This document shows, in pieces, positions 21,426 to 32,046 of a stretch of 64,000 nucleotides of DNA. The notes beneath the pieces are model-generated. The model was given only the letters and a program-made list of their open reading frames with translations, had not been told where the DNA came from and did no database searches. This stretch comes from Zea mays (lineage: Eukaryota > Streptophyta > Magnoliopsida > Poales > Poaceae). Position 1 is the stretch's first letter; every line of letters begins with the position of its first letter. The stretch covers positions 7,772,001-7,836,000 of the forward strand of contig NC_050104.1 in the NCBI RefSeq assembly GCF_902167145.1. The letters run 5' to 3'. Position numbers and translations under genes: made by a program.

Positions 21426-22526
21426 ATGCGTAAATTAATGGATGTCCATGGTAATGACTGTAGGAACATGTCAACCAAAGAGTTCGAGGAACTCGCCTTT
21501 GATGGGCCTAACTACCCAACTTGGGCTTCAGATATTGAAATAACTTTTGCTTCTCGTGGGATCATTGATGCTATAACAGCACCTATCACGGGTACTACTC
21601 TAGCTAATGAAGTGAAAAAGAACACTGCACTTTTCCTTTTGAGGCTTTATATCCATAAGGACCTCAAGTAGGAGTACCTTATGGAGAGATGCCCTCACAA
21701 CTTGTGGAAAGCTCTTAAAGAGCGCTATGAACAGCAGAAGGAACTCATATGGCCGTCAGCCAACCATGATTGGAACCACCTTCGCCTGCAAGATTTTAAA
21801 TCTGTTGTAGAATATAACCATGCTCTTCATTGTATTTGTTCTAAATTAAAGTTTTGCAAGAAAGAGCCCTCCGAAGCAGACAAGATAGAGAAGACTCTAT
21901 CTACCATGCTCCGAAAGGATAGGGTATTGCACCAGCAGTATCGCTCTAACAATTTTCAGACATATTCTCAACTTATGCATACATTGACCCAAGTAGAAAA
22001 ACATCATGAGCTTCTTCTAAAGAATGCTCAGCAATGCCCTCTAGGGTCTGCCCCACTACCTGAGGTGCATTTCAATGTGCATAAGACTGAGAATAAGAAG
22101 GGATTCAAGAAAAATTTTAAGAATCCCCTTGGACCTCACAAATTCAATAAGCGTGAATTCCACAAGAAAGGGAAAGGAAATGACAAAGGCAAGAATCTAC
22201 CATCTAAGGGCAATAAAGTTTGACATAAATGTGGTACTGAGGGCCATTTTGCTAGGGATTGCACTTGCTCTAAGCACCTTGTTCTTTTGTATCAAGAATC
22301 CCTAAAGAAGGAAAAGTCTGATAAGCCTGGTTTTGAGGCTCATTTCAATTTTGCTGAAGCATCAACTGAGGTTGGAGGTTCTTCACTGGCTTCTACTAAA
22401 CTAAAGAACACTCTTGGTGAAGAGCACCTCACTGCTGTTGACAACAAGCCTCTCCTACAAGAAGATGAAACTGATGATATGATCATTGAGTATATGTCAA
22501 AGGATCAATTTGGAGATTTGGCATAA
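21426..22526 (+). pseudogene. gag: Copia gag
   Basis: One plus-strand frame from ATG 21426 to 22526 with two internal stops. N-terminal FDGPNYPTWASDIEITF and following helices match copia gag (UBN2-type); KALKERYEQQKELIWP and FKSVVEYNHALH are typical. TAG at 21669 breaks the N-terminal domain. TGA at 22221-22223 replaces what should be the first cysteine of the zinc knuckle, leaving HKCGTEGHFARDC. The acidic C-terminal part is open to TAA. It would package RNA but cannot be made intact. Confidence 0.85.
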
Positions 22527-22818
22527 TCTCTCATGCTTGGAGATTTGATTCATGATCATTGTGGCCTGTGTGACTGTCCTATATTGTCTTTTTAATGTTG
22601 TTGTAATAAGTAGAGGTATACAAACTCATGTGTTGAGATGTAAAATACTCTACAAATCAGTGTTGGGTCCTGTGAGTAGTGCGAACTCATTGGTTGAGTC
22701 GCCATACCATTATTGTAATATTGTTTTGATATTGTGATACTTAATATCATGTTATGTATAGTACCAAGTTGCATCACAAATTCTTATTTAGAATTTTTCT
22801 TTTATTTATAGATGCATA
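22527..22818 (+). other. Spacer between copia gag and protease
   Basis: AT-rich, no recognisable protein. A CAAACTCATGTGTTGAG/CGAACTCATTGGTTGAG near-repeat occurs at about 22620 and 22681. Confidence 0.5.
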
Positions 22819-23079
22819 ATGATTGTCAACTCGACGAAAGAGGAATTATGCCTTGTGGACAGTTGTACCACAAACTCTATACTTAGGGAGATCAAATACT
22901 TTAAGACTCTTAAAAAGAGAGACGGGAAAGTTTTGACCATCGCCGGACGCAATGTGGTGATAGTTGGCTCTGGACGAGCAACTATTACCCTCCCTATGGG
23001 TACTGAAATTGTTATCAATGATGCATTATTGTATCCTGATTCTACTCGTGCCCTCCTAAGTTTTAGAAATATCCGGTAA
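22819..23079 (+). pseudogene. pol: Copia protease remnant
   Basis: Encodes CLVDSCTTNSILREIKYF, where the aspartic protease loop DSG of copia elements reads DSC; TIAGRNVVIVGSGRATI and LYPDSTRALLSFRNIR follow, as in the usual LLS..NI context. TAA ends the frame. The altered glycine and the stop mark it as inactive. Confidence 0.78.
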
Positions 23080-24254
23080 AATGGATTTCATATTGAAACC
23101 CATGATGAAAATCAAGAAGAGTTTCTCTTCTTGACCAAGCCGAACAAATATGGCAAACGCATATGCGAGAAAATTCCATCGCTCACGTCTAGGTTGTAAT
23201 ATACATATATTAAGACCATTGCACATGTTGCATATAAGGTAATTTTCCAAAATGTTGATCCATTCCAGATTTGGCATGATCGACTTGGTCATCCAGGTAT
23301 AGGAATGATGAGGAAAATTATAGACAATTTTATTGGTCAGAATTTGCCTACAACAAATTTTCTCAAATCTAAAGATTTTATTTGCACTGCATGTGCAACT
23401 GGGAAACTTATTTTGAGACCATCATATCTCAAAATTAAAGATGAACCGCTTAAATTCCTTGAAAGAATTCAAGGAGATATTTGTGGGCCAATTACGCCAA
23501 CTTCTGGACCGTTCAGGTATTTCATGGTACTGATTGACACATCAACAAGATGGTCACATGTGTGTTTACTATCAACACGCAACTATGCATTTACCAAGAT
23601 AATGTCTCAAATTATCAAGTTAAAGGCAAATTTTCCTGAACATCGGATTAATTCAATCCGGATGGACAATGCTGCTAAATTTACATCTCAGGCATTCAAT
23701 GATTATTGTATGGCGCTGGGTATTCAAGTACAGCACTCGGCCTTATACTCATTGCAAGGCCATTATTGATGTAAAATGGTTTGACTGAGTCACTAATCAA
23801 GAGGATTAAACTCATTGCAAGGCCATTATTGATGAATTGCAAATTGCCTTCGTCGTGTTGGGGTCATGCAGTTCTGCACGCTACCGACCTTATACAACTA
23901 CGACCAACTGCATATCATTCTACTTCCCCAATACAAATGGTACGTGGAAATCCTCCAAGTATTTCTCATTTGCGTAAATTTGGATGTTGTGCATATATTC
24001 CAATCTCACCACCTCAGAGAACAGTTATGGGCCCACACAGGAAAGTGGGGATTTATGTGGGATTTCAATTTTTGTTGATCATTAAGTACTTAGAACCCTT
24101 GACAGAGGATCTATTTACAACCCGGTTTGCTGACTCTATTTTTGATGTGGAACATTTCCCGGCATTAGGGGGAGACTTTAAGTACCAAAAAGAATGCCAG
24201 GAAATAAATTGGAATACTCAAAGTGTTCTAGGTTATGATCCACTTACTACATAA
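23080..24254 (+). pseudogene. pol: Copia integrase remnant
   Basis: Pre-integrase segment includes WHDRLGHPGIGMMRKI; the zinc-binding CTACATGK follows. The core shows IQGDICGPITPTSGPFRYF and RMDNAAKFTSQAFNDYC (a second D in an expected DNA.EF context), then the frame breaks near 23770 at a duplicated 25-bp segment and resumes in another phase with LPSSCWGHAVLHATDLI. Several stops and at least one frameshift. The third acidic residue falls in the damaged stretch. Confidence 0.78.
23748..23835 (+). repeat. 25-bp direct repeat in the integrase remnant
   Basis: ACTCATTGCAAGGCCATTAT followed by TGATG occurs at 23748 and again 63 bp later. The second copy is in the expected place; the first coincides with the frameshift, so the intervening 63 bp looks like a local duplication. 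Confidence 0.8.
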
Positions 24255-25232
24255 ACTAAACTGCAAGTTTAGAAGATTATACATTTGCAGAGACTTGCAA
24301 ATGAACTGCCAAATGCATTTACTAATTACAAAGGTGTCACTAAATCATTCCTTCCTGCTAGGAATGCACCAGAAAGAGTGGAAGTACCGAGTAAAACCAC
24401 TCAACTCCTAAAGAGAAGTATGGTGAATAAGCGCTATTCTATTGCTAAGAAGCAAAGAACAATAGTGAATGCAAACAGACACCAAAATGATACAATGTAT
24501 CAAGTGGATTGTGATGATTCATGACCTAGCTCGGATGTGCACATAACCAAGGTTGGGACATCGGAAAACCCTAGACACATCAATTTGGGAAATTCTGATG
24601 AATCTCTAAGGAGTTATGAAATTGCCATCAACTATGTTGAGACCGGTGAAACATATGATAGAAAAGCTACCAATGTTGGCATATATTTCTTCGAGAAGAT
24701 TGTTGAGGACCTTCAAAATGATCTAGATCCTAAGACCATGGCAGAGTGCACTAAGCGCTCGGATTGGATCAAGTGAAAGGCAGCAATTGAAGCGGAGTTA
24801 GCCTCACTTTACAAAAGAGAAGTTTTCTCGGTTGTAATGCCTACACCACGTGATATCTTCCCTGTGGGATATAAGTGAGTTTTCATTCGGAAACAAAATG
24901 AAAATGGTGAGGTAGTGAGATATAAAGCAAAGGCTAGTAGCACAAGGGTTTACACAAAGTCCTGGCGTTGATTTCAACGAAACTTAATCACCAGTTATGA
25001 GTGCAATAACATTTCGATATTTAATATATTTGGTAGTACAAAATCGTTTATCTTTGCAGTTGATGGACGTAGTGACCGCATATCTTTATGGGTCACTAGA
25101 TTCTGATATATACATGAAAGTTCTTGATGGAATAGATGTACCGAATCCAAAGGCAAAACACAACATGTATTGCATGAAGTTGCAGAAGTCATTATATGGT
25201 TAAAACAATCGGGCAGAATGTGGTACAACTGA
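24255..25232 (+). pseudogene. pol: Copia integrase C terminus and RT N-terminal half, broken
   Basis: Contains fragments of the RT N-terminal region (around 24770-24990 WIKxKAAIEAEL- and GYK-like pieces; 25020-25200 with LQLMDVVTAYLYGSLDSDIYM and KSLYG) in shifting frames with stops. MDVVTAYLYG is the copia RT block in which the first catalytic aspartate lies. Confidence 0.72.
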
Positions 25233-26330
25233 TTGAGTGGATTCCTTTTACGTAAGGGATACACAAAAAATGATGATTGCCCGTGCGTCATCATCAAAAG
25301 ATCCAAAGTGGGATTCTGTATCATATCAGTTTATGCTGATGACCTTAACATCGTAGAAAATAAACTTGATATTGATGAAGCACGTTATCATTTAACTATG
25401 GAATTTGAGATGAAGGATTTGGGTAAAACAAAATTTTGCTTAGGTCTTCAACTTGAGCATTTACCTTTTGGAATCCTTGTACATCAAAGTACATATACCC
25501 AAAAGGTATTGGAAAAATTCAGTATGCATATGTCTTATGCTTCAAAGACTCCTATGGTGGTCAGATCTTTGGATTTAGAGAAAGATCCATTCAGACCACG
25601 GGATGATGAAGAACAGATATTGGGACCAGAGTTCCCATATCTCAGTGCTGTTGATGCATTAATGTATCTTGCTAACAATACCCGACCTGATATTGCTTTT
25701 GCAAATTTGCTAGCAAGACACAACTCTGCTCCAACAAAACAACACTGGGTTGGCATTAAGAATATTTTTCGATATCTAAATGGCACAAAGGATCTAGGAC
25801 TCTTTTACAAAAGAAGTAATGATCTTAGTTTATCTGATCCCCACAATGGCAGATCACAAATAGGATTCGTATTTTTACAAGGTGGAACTACCATCTCGTG
25901 GAAATCGTCTAAACAGACTTTGGTGACCACGTCCACCAACCATTCTAAAATAATTGCATTATTTGAAGCATCACGTGAATGTGTATGGCTTCGTAGAATG
26001 GTGAATCATATACTCACAACTTGTGGTATTGGTTCTTTTGACTCACCAACTATTATCTATGAAGATAATTCAGCTTATGTTGTTCAGATGGATACAAGTT
26101 ATATCAAGAGTAATATTAATAAACATACTTCTTCTAAATTGTTTTATCCCCATGAACTTCAGGAAAATGGAGATATAAATATCTTGCAAACAAAGTCTTG
26201 TGATAATCTTGCTGATTTATTCACAAAATATCTACCATACTCCACGTTCCAGAAATGTGTTGAGGGGATTGGTATGAGAAGGCTTAAGTGCTTGCAAAGT
26301 TCAGGGGAAGTAATTCTCCATGATATATGA
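25233..26330 (+). pseudogene. pol: Copia RT C-terminal half and RNase H
   Basis: Still open for 365 codons. SVYADDLNIVENK holds the catalytic YADD; MEFEMKDLGKTKFCLGLQLE, YLANNTRPDIAFANLLAR and IFRYLNGTKDLGLFY are signature copia RT C-terminal blocks. RNase H follows, with ISWKSSKQTLVTTSTNHSKI, IIYEDNSAYV and NLADLFTKYLP. TSTNHSKI replaces the usual STAEAE-like motif, so the RNase H active site is probably damaged. Ends in TGA 26328. Confidence 0.85.
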
Positions 26331-26627
26331 CCTGTATTGAACCATCATATTACACTCTTTTCTTTGTATGAGTTTTGCCTTGATAAGGTTTTCTCATCCA
26401 AAGTTTTTAACGAGGTAATATCAACTAAGCTATATGCTTCATCACTGATTTTTCCGCACAGGGGTTTTTATGCATGATGATTACAAGTATATTTTCTTTT
26501 GGAGTTCAAGTGAGATTATTCTCATTATCCAAAAGACATTGTGTACTCCTTATTTTTCCCACAGGGTTTTTGAGGAGATGATATATTGGAAGACAACTTG
26601 CAGATGATCAAATGGATTTGGGTTGAT

Positions 26628-26638
26628 CAAGGGGGAGT
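26628..26638 (+). other. Polypurine tract of the copia element
   Basis: CAAGGGGGAG sits directly in front of the LTR start TGTTACAAAAC at 26639, the typical copia arrangement. Confidence 0.75.
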
Positions 26639-27172
26639 GTTACAAAACATTGTACAGTGATCAAAGCTCATCCATCCATCAATTGTGACAGTTATTCCCA
26701 AGTGACACACCCTTGAGAACACTTGTATATATACTACAGTGCCTGCAATAAAGATTACAGTTCTGTCATTCTCTCTGTCTCTCTCCACAGTTCTGTCGTT
26801 CTCTGTCTCTCTCCATCTGTTTGCCACTCAGCATTAGACCAACTCCAGCAGCACTCCGCATGCGGCTCCGGATCCGTATTTTGCGGAGTCTAGCACACTA
26901 TTCATCAGTCCAGCAGGCTCCGTATCCGGCTCCGTAAAACGCACGGCGTGTACCCAGACTCCCCATTTCCACGCTTTCTCTCTCCTCTCCGCAGCTCTCT
27001 CGCGGGCGCGCGCGCCTGCTGGCGGGCCCCAGGTGTCATAGACTGCATGCGGAGTGGGATGGGGAGTGTTGCTGGAAACGGAGCCGGATACGGAGAGGAG
27101 AGAGAATGTGTCGGCCGCGCGTTTTAGGGATACGGAGTCGCACACTGCTGGAGTTGGTCTTACAACATTTAA
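26639..27172 (+). repeat. 3' LTR of the copia element, interrupted by a MITE
   Basis: Matches the 5' LTR from TGTTACAAAACATTG. It contains a duplicated CTCTCTGTCTCTCTCCA-type segment absent from the 5' copy. A MITE (26837-27159) splits it near the end; ACAACATTTAA follows the MITE. The exact right end is uncertain. Confidence 0.75.
26837..27159. mobile_element. Tourist-like MITE in the copia 3' LTR
   Basis: 323 bp with terminal inverted repeats GACCAACTCCAGCAG/CTGCTGGAGTTGGTC and TTA on both sides (26834-26836, 27160-27162). The interior is GC-rich with further inverted segments such as GGAGCCGGATACGGAG. No transposase frame. Confidence 0.88.
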
Positions 27173-27395
27173 AGTACTTGGCACAATTCTATGCTATTCC
27201 TTGCATCAGAATTCAGAACCAAAAGTCACTGGTCCGCCCCAACTCCCATGGTTCAGCGACTCACTGGTTCCCTCGGTCGTCCCATTTCCCAAAACCCACC
27301 GGAACACACAACTACTCCGTCCCGGTAGACCGCACGAATCGCAAAGCATGACTCCGGGCAAACTGAAGCCGTCGATGGCGCAAGGTGCGCACTCT

Positions 27396-27405
27396 GGAAC
27401 CTTCT
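27396..27405 (+). promoter_or_regulatory. Candidate heat shock element
   Basis: GGAACCTTCT contains the nGAAnnTTCn core recognised by plant heat shock factors, about 40 bp upstream of the TATA box of an HSP20 gene. One inverted pair is seen; a third unit is not clear. Confidence 0.5.
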
Positions 27406-27446
27406 GTCCCCTCGGCCATCCCCCCTTCCCCAAGAAAGCCCCAAGC

Positions 27447-27453
27447 ATATAAA
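27447..27453 (+). promoter_or_regulatory. TATA box of the small HSP gene
   Basis: ATATAAA lies 110 bp before the ATG, followed by a C- and A-rich leader. Position fits a plant TATA box. Confidence 0.65.
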
Positions 27454-27562
27454 CCCCCGACTCCCGTCGCTGTCAAGGCACATCTCGCTCGCAGCGCCCC
27501 GCTAGAATCCAAAGCCAAAACCCCAATCGCACAGGAGAGACCGAGAGCGAGGTTTTCCATCC

Positions 27563-28326
27563 ATGGCTCCCGGCGTCGCTTCCGTACTGGTCCCGCAGGA
27601 GCCCGTCCTCCTCAAGGACATCATCGCCTCACCGTCCCCCTGCGGGAACACCGCTGTCTCCGCCCGCCACCTCTTCGGCAACGGAGTCGCGCCGCCACGC
27701 TCCTCGGACGACGGCATCAAGGACGTCGCTGCCGACCGCCACGGTGACCGCGACCTCTCCATCCCCAAGATCTTCACCGGAGGTACTACCGAACCGTCTC
27801 GTTTGGCCCTTCCTTCCCCTTGTTTCCTCGAACCTGACTAGCGAAGCGAAAGTGGGAGAGAGAGAGAGAGAGATAGGAAGAGCGCGCGAACTGATGATTA
27901 TTTGGGGTTTTGTGTGCAGACGTGCTGGACCTGCTCGACGATGCTGCTAGGCTGGACCTGATGCTGGCGCTGACGGGGGACGGCGGTGCGGCGTCCATGG
28001 CCGGCTTCTCCGCGCGCGGGTGGTGGGTCTCGAAGGAGGATGGCAACGCGGTGCAACTGAAGGTGCCGATGCCAGGGCTGGGGAAGGAGCACGTGAAGAT
28101 GCGGGTGGAGAAGGACGCCCTGGTGATCAAGGGGGAGGCCGGCAAGGACCTCGAGGGCGACGACGACAAGGGCCCGGCGCGGTACAGCTACCGCATCGGC
28201 CTCTCCTCCCAGGCTTTCAAGATGGACCAGATCAAGGCTGACATGAAGAACGGCGTGCTCAGGGTCACCGTCCCGAAGATCAAGGACGAGGAGCGCAAGG
28301 ACGTCTTCGAGATCAAGATCGAGTAG
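27563..28326 (+). CDS. Organellar-type small heat shock protein, HSP20 family (two exons)
   Basis: Exon 1 is 27563-27782 and exon 2 is 27920-28326; the intron begins GTACTACC and ends TTTGTGTGCAG, splitting a GAC codon. The 208-residue product is an ATP-independent chaperone that holds unfolding proteins during heat stress. Residues 1-73 are an N-terminal region with SARHLFGNGV, resembling the transit-peptide end of mitochondrial HSP22/23 proteins; arginines are few, so targeting is an inference. Then DVLDLLDDAARLDLMLAL, and the alpha-crystallin domain from about residue 97: GWWVSKEDGNAVQLKVPMPG, ALVIKGEAG, YSYRIGLSSQAFKMDQIKA, MKNGVLRVTVPKI, ending ERKDVFEIKIE. The KNGVLRVTVPK block is the family signature. 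Among plant classes the GLGKEHVK and KEERKDVF features and the intron fit the mitochondrial class best; chloroplast HSP21 is less likely. No disruption seen. Confidence 0.92.
27783..27919 (+). other. Intron of the small HSP gene
   Basis: 137 bp with GT at 27783 and AG at 27918-27919, containing a GAGAGAGAGA run. Most cytosolic plant small HSP genes lack introns, whereas mitochondrial-class genes commonly have one in this region. Confidence 0.88.
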
Positions 28327-28700
28327 GGTGTGTGCATCGGATGGGTCCTCCCAGGTCTCCTAGTTGCAGTCCATATCGTAGTTGCAGTCCATATCCATAT
28401 CGTAGTTGGCATGAGCTTGTCGTACTAGTAGTTTCAAACTTTCAATTACTGGAGTGCAGTAGTCGTTTCTGTTGCAGAGCAGTCGTAGTACTAGTAGCTT
28501 TCTGGTGGTGCTCCGTCTCGTGCCTGATGCGAGGCAGCGTATACCTTTCTGTTGGTCTTGCAAAGTTCAGTTCCCTGGATGGCGACGATCACTGACGATC
28601 TTGTGATGAACTTCAAATGGTAATGGAATCTGCAGTTAATAATCGACATCTATATGACCTTCCTGTGATCGTATATTCTTGTGTTTTACTATCCTGATGT
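28327..28700 (+). other. 3' untranslated region of the small HSP gene
   Basis: Non-coding, T-rich sequence with a short tandem TTGCAGTCCATATC/TCGTAGTTG repeat at about 28365-28410 and AATAAT near 28637 as a possible polyadenylation signal. The end is approximate. Confidence 0.5.
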
Positions 28701-28918
28701 CTTTGTGAAGTTGAGTTTATTGTTGGCTACATCCGTACTGATGATCTTTGTGAGACGTCTTTTGATCTAAAGCAACCCCGGCCCTCAGTTTCTTTGTACG
28801 TTTTTTTATGAATGTGATGATCGAGATGTATTTCTGGTGTCGGTTCTGTGTTCTTGTGCTTGTTGGTTGTTACATTTCTGCATGCTCTATGAAGTTGTGT
28901 TTATTTTGGTTACATCTA

Positions 28919-29056
28919 ATGTCGTTTCGGTTATTTCAATTACACATAGATTAATATGTATTGTGATGTGTGTTGGGATGTATTTTGACTTATATGGATT
29001 TAAACTGACTCAATACCAATTAATCCACATAGATTATTCTTGAAACAAACAAGCCC
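28919..29056. mobile_element. Degenerate MITE, same family as 29403-29540
   Basis: Shares TTCGGTTATTCAATTACA-like left and AATTAATCCACATAGATT/AAACAAGCCC right segments with the next MITE. Termini are decayed and no duplication is clear. Confidence 0.5.
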
Positions 29057-29402
29057 AAAAAGGCTGTAATTCAATTAATCTTCTATTGCACTGCATGTCT
29101 GCATGTGTTTTAAGACGGTCCACGGGCTTTTCATTGTAAGAGTAAGAGAACATACTAGTACTGGAAGAATTGTACTCTCAAAATATTAGTCGCTTTAACT
29201 CTTGATTTTTATTTATATAATTCTATATTCAAATGGATGATGATAAATCTAAAAACATATATAAAATAAATATAATAATTATTTTATGAATCAATTAAAA
29301 ATGTAAAATGAATTTTATTTTGTGACGAAGAGATTAATAAATAGCAGCCAACTTTAAAATATGAAACATTATTTTGCTTGATGGGTTATCTGGACTCAAT
29401 TA

Positions 29403-29540
29403 GGCCTTATTCGGTTATTCTTACAATACCTGGATTGGATGGGATTTGGAAAAAATTTAGAACAACTTTGACTTGCTTGGGATTTAAACCCACCCAATCC
29501 CACTTAATCCACATGGATTGAGAGCTAACCGAACAAGCCC
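29403..29540. mobile_element. Tourist-like MITE, 138 bp
   Basis: Ends GGCCTTATTCGGTTA and TAACCGAACAAGCCC are inverted repeats; TTA flanks both sides (29400-29402 and 29541-29543). Non-coding. Confidence 0.85.
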
Positions 29541-30251
29541 TTAAAAAGATTATTCTTATAAAATGAAGTCTCTGAAGGGAAACGAGAGAAGCTCTCATAG
29601 CATCCAAGAGCCTCCACTTCTACTAAGTCTCACAGTATTATGGTTCTCACCGTAATGGCTTAACAAAATGGATGTATACTGATGCCGTAATAGCTTAACA
29701 AATTAAATTATGGGTTTCTTACCACGAGTGAGTTTTTTTTTCGATACCGTAATAGCTTGACCCGGACTTTCCAGTGACTCCTGTTCCCCTATCAAAACTT
29801 CAGCAAATCTAGTCTACCTCGCCGAATTTGGGTCGATTTGATCATATGACACTTACTCGGACTCAGACCGGACTCCGCCTCACCACCTACTCAGACTTGG
29901 ATTCAGGTCCGACTCAGACACGTACACTCTGGTTCAGACTTAGATTCCTATGACTTTGGGGATGGTTTTGTATTCATGGCGTACTCCGGACCACACCAAA
30001 GATGACACTGACGCAGTGGCCAGAAAATGGAGGAGACAAGAGCTACGTCAACGTGGCCAAGATGCCCACGACCATTAGGGCCAGCAAGTCTACACAACAC
30101 CAATCCAGAATATTATGACGGTAAAACTCTTTTTGAGGAGGTTGTTGGGCACCAGAAATGACCGGGACGTACGGTCCGGGTCTGAGGCTGGACGGTCCGA
30201 CAGTTCGCGCTGGTGGCGCGCAGGGCCGACCTTGAGCATATGCGACAGAGG

Positions 30252-30306
30252 TGTTGACACCTTTTCGGACGCCAATCACTATACCGAGAACTGGCGGCGG
30301 TGCCTT
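30252..30306 (-). repeat. Remnant of the 3' LTR of element A
   Basis: TGTTGACACCTTTTCGGACG and CGAGAACTGGCGGCGGTGCC match the start (plus-strand view) of the LTR at 33639, and the similarity stops after about 55 bp. Confidence 0.75.
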
Positions 30307-30381
30307 TTGGTGAAGGTTGACGAACCAAAAGCATATGAACTAAGCCTGACGATGTAAGTCACCAGCTTTCCAATATGGAGA

Positions 30382-32037
30382 TCATTCAATAAAGCACCAT
30401 TGTATAAAGGCCGTTTCAGATTGTATCTTTCTCGGCCATGACCATTCAATCAATGGATCAAAAGAAAATGGAGGTGCCCCCCAGTCTGGATAGACAAAGG
30501 GACTATACATGTACCATGGATTCATCGTCGTACCATTCCATATTTGAACAGGATAATATACTGACGATGAGTAAACATGTGGAAAGTACCCTGGTCCCAT
30601 AGGATGAATAGGCGATGCTTGTTGTGTCGCCTTTCGAGCCATTTTGTTTGGCCGTTTCGTTTTAGAAGGTGACCGGGGTTTCTTCGTTGACCGATCACGT
30701 AGAACGGTCTTCTTGCGAGCACTCTTGGAGAGCAACTGACCAAAAGTAGGGTCAACTTTGATCAGCCGACCATATGTGCTTTGCCCTTGCGCCTCTTTCC
30801 TTGCTTTGTGTGGAGGCTGACGCCTTTGTCCATAGGCGGATTGTCCGGGTGAGTTAGCCAGACCGTCTATCTGAGCACCGGACCGTCCGCACGTAGGTGC
30901 CGGACCATCTGCGATGCTCGGGCCAGGCTGCCGTGCTTGGCTTATTAATTGTGCCTGCCCCCGACGCCTTCAGACTTTTTAGCCTTCTCGTTCGGAGCCT
31001 TTCGAGCAATCCCTTTTTGTGGTATATTTGACATGCGAGGATCGCCAATGACGATGCCCTTGCCTTTATCGGCTATTTCGGGCCGAACCAAGACCTTTTT
31101 GCATGTGAGTTCTATTGTTAACAGGAAATGGTTGTGTGTCTACTTGCATCTCCTGAAAAGCCAACCGGCCCTCATTTATGGCCGATTGTATCTGTCGACG
31201 AAAAACATTACAATCATTGGTGGCATGAGAAAAAAAATTATGCCACTTACAATAAGCACGCCTCTTTAATTCGTCAGGGGGAGGAATAGTATGAGTTAAT
31301 TTAATATTGCCATTTTTTAGTAACTCGTCAAATATTTTATCGCATTTGGGAACACTAAAAGTAAACTTAACTTCTTCTTGTCGATTCTTTCGAATCGACT
31401 ATAAAGCAGAACATGCGGAAGGTTTAGCCTGTCCTGGCCAAACCAGTTCGGCGGTGTATACATCCGTGGATTCATCGTCCGAATTATCGTATCCCACTAG
31501 ATGCATCTTATGGCTAGCCAATTTTGATGTTTCCTTACTTCGGCTTTCACAGGTCATAGCCCGCTGGTGTAAGTGCACTAGCGAAAAGAATTGGGTGCCA
31601 TCTAAATTTTCTTTTAAGTAGGGTCACAACCCATTGAAAGCTAGTCCTGTTAGCTGTTTTTCCGCGACATGGATCTGAAAGCATCGATTTCTAGTGTCCC
31701 GGAACCTCCGGATATAGTCATTAACCGATTCTTCAGACCCCTGTCGAACTGAAGCTAAGTCAGCCAATTCTAACTCATGTTCTCCTGAGAAGAAGTGTTC
31801 ATGAAATTTCCGCTCTAATTCTTCTCAAGAGTTAATAGAATTCGATGGCAAGGCTGCGTACCATGCGAATGCGGTATCAGTAAGGGACAAAGAGACTAAA
31901 CGAACGCGGTAAGCTTCCCCATTAGCCAATTCTCCCAAGTGTGCTATGAATTGGCTTATATGTTCGTGCGTGCTTTTTCCACCTTCACTAGAAAATTTAG
32001 AGAAGTCTGGTATCCTAGTCCCCTGTGGATATGACAC
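30382..32037 (-). pseudogene. gag: Element A gag, capsid-like domain to C terminus, decayed
   Basis: Contains YPQGTRIPDFSKFSSEGGKS, ISQFIAHLGELAN and AFAWYAALPSNS (gag capsid domain), then a Cys/His remnant YCKWHNFFSHATNDC near 31255-31200, and at 30382-30735 a Pro/Tyr-rich C-terminal segment with IHPMGPGYFPHVYSSSVYY. Several stops and frame changes. The same order is seen in element B on the plus strand. Confidence 0.72.
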
Positions 32038-32046
32038 GGTGTCGAA

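Larger units (their letters stand above)
5424..27172 (+). mobile_element. Old Ty1/copia retrotransposon, split by a Huck-like insertion
   Basis: LTR sequence starting TGTTACAAAACATTG occurs at 5424 and again at 26639, and the internal region 19671-26638 codes for copia-order gag, protease, integrase, RT and RNase H, all on the plus strand and all decayed. A 14-kb Ty3 element sits in the 5' LTR. The right boundary is uncertain by several bases because the last LTR bases differ between copies; GAGTA left and AAGTA right could be an imperfect target duplication. Without nested insertions the element is roughly 7.3 kb. It lies between the aquaporin and heat shock genes. Confidence 0.8.
28701..30251. 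other. Intergenic region
   Basis: No protein or RNA gene recognised. Holds two related MITEs (28919-29056, 29403-29540) and, at 29640-29770, three loose copies of a CCGTAATRGCTTRAC motif. The 30110-30250 part is GC-richer with TACGGTCCGGG and GGACGGTCCGA, resembling LTR sequence of the adjacent Ty3 elements. Confidence 0.5.

Noticed and set aside
27385..27747. Alternative frame upstream of and overlapping the HSP first exon
   Set aside because: Starts in the promoter/leader before or at the TATA box and has no domain; the ATG at 27563 leads into the HSP20 protein.
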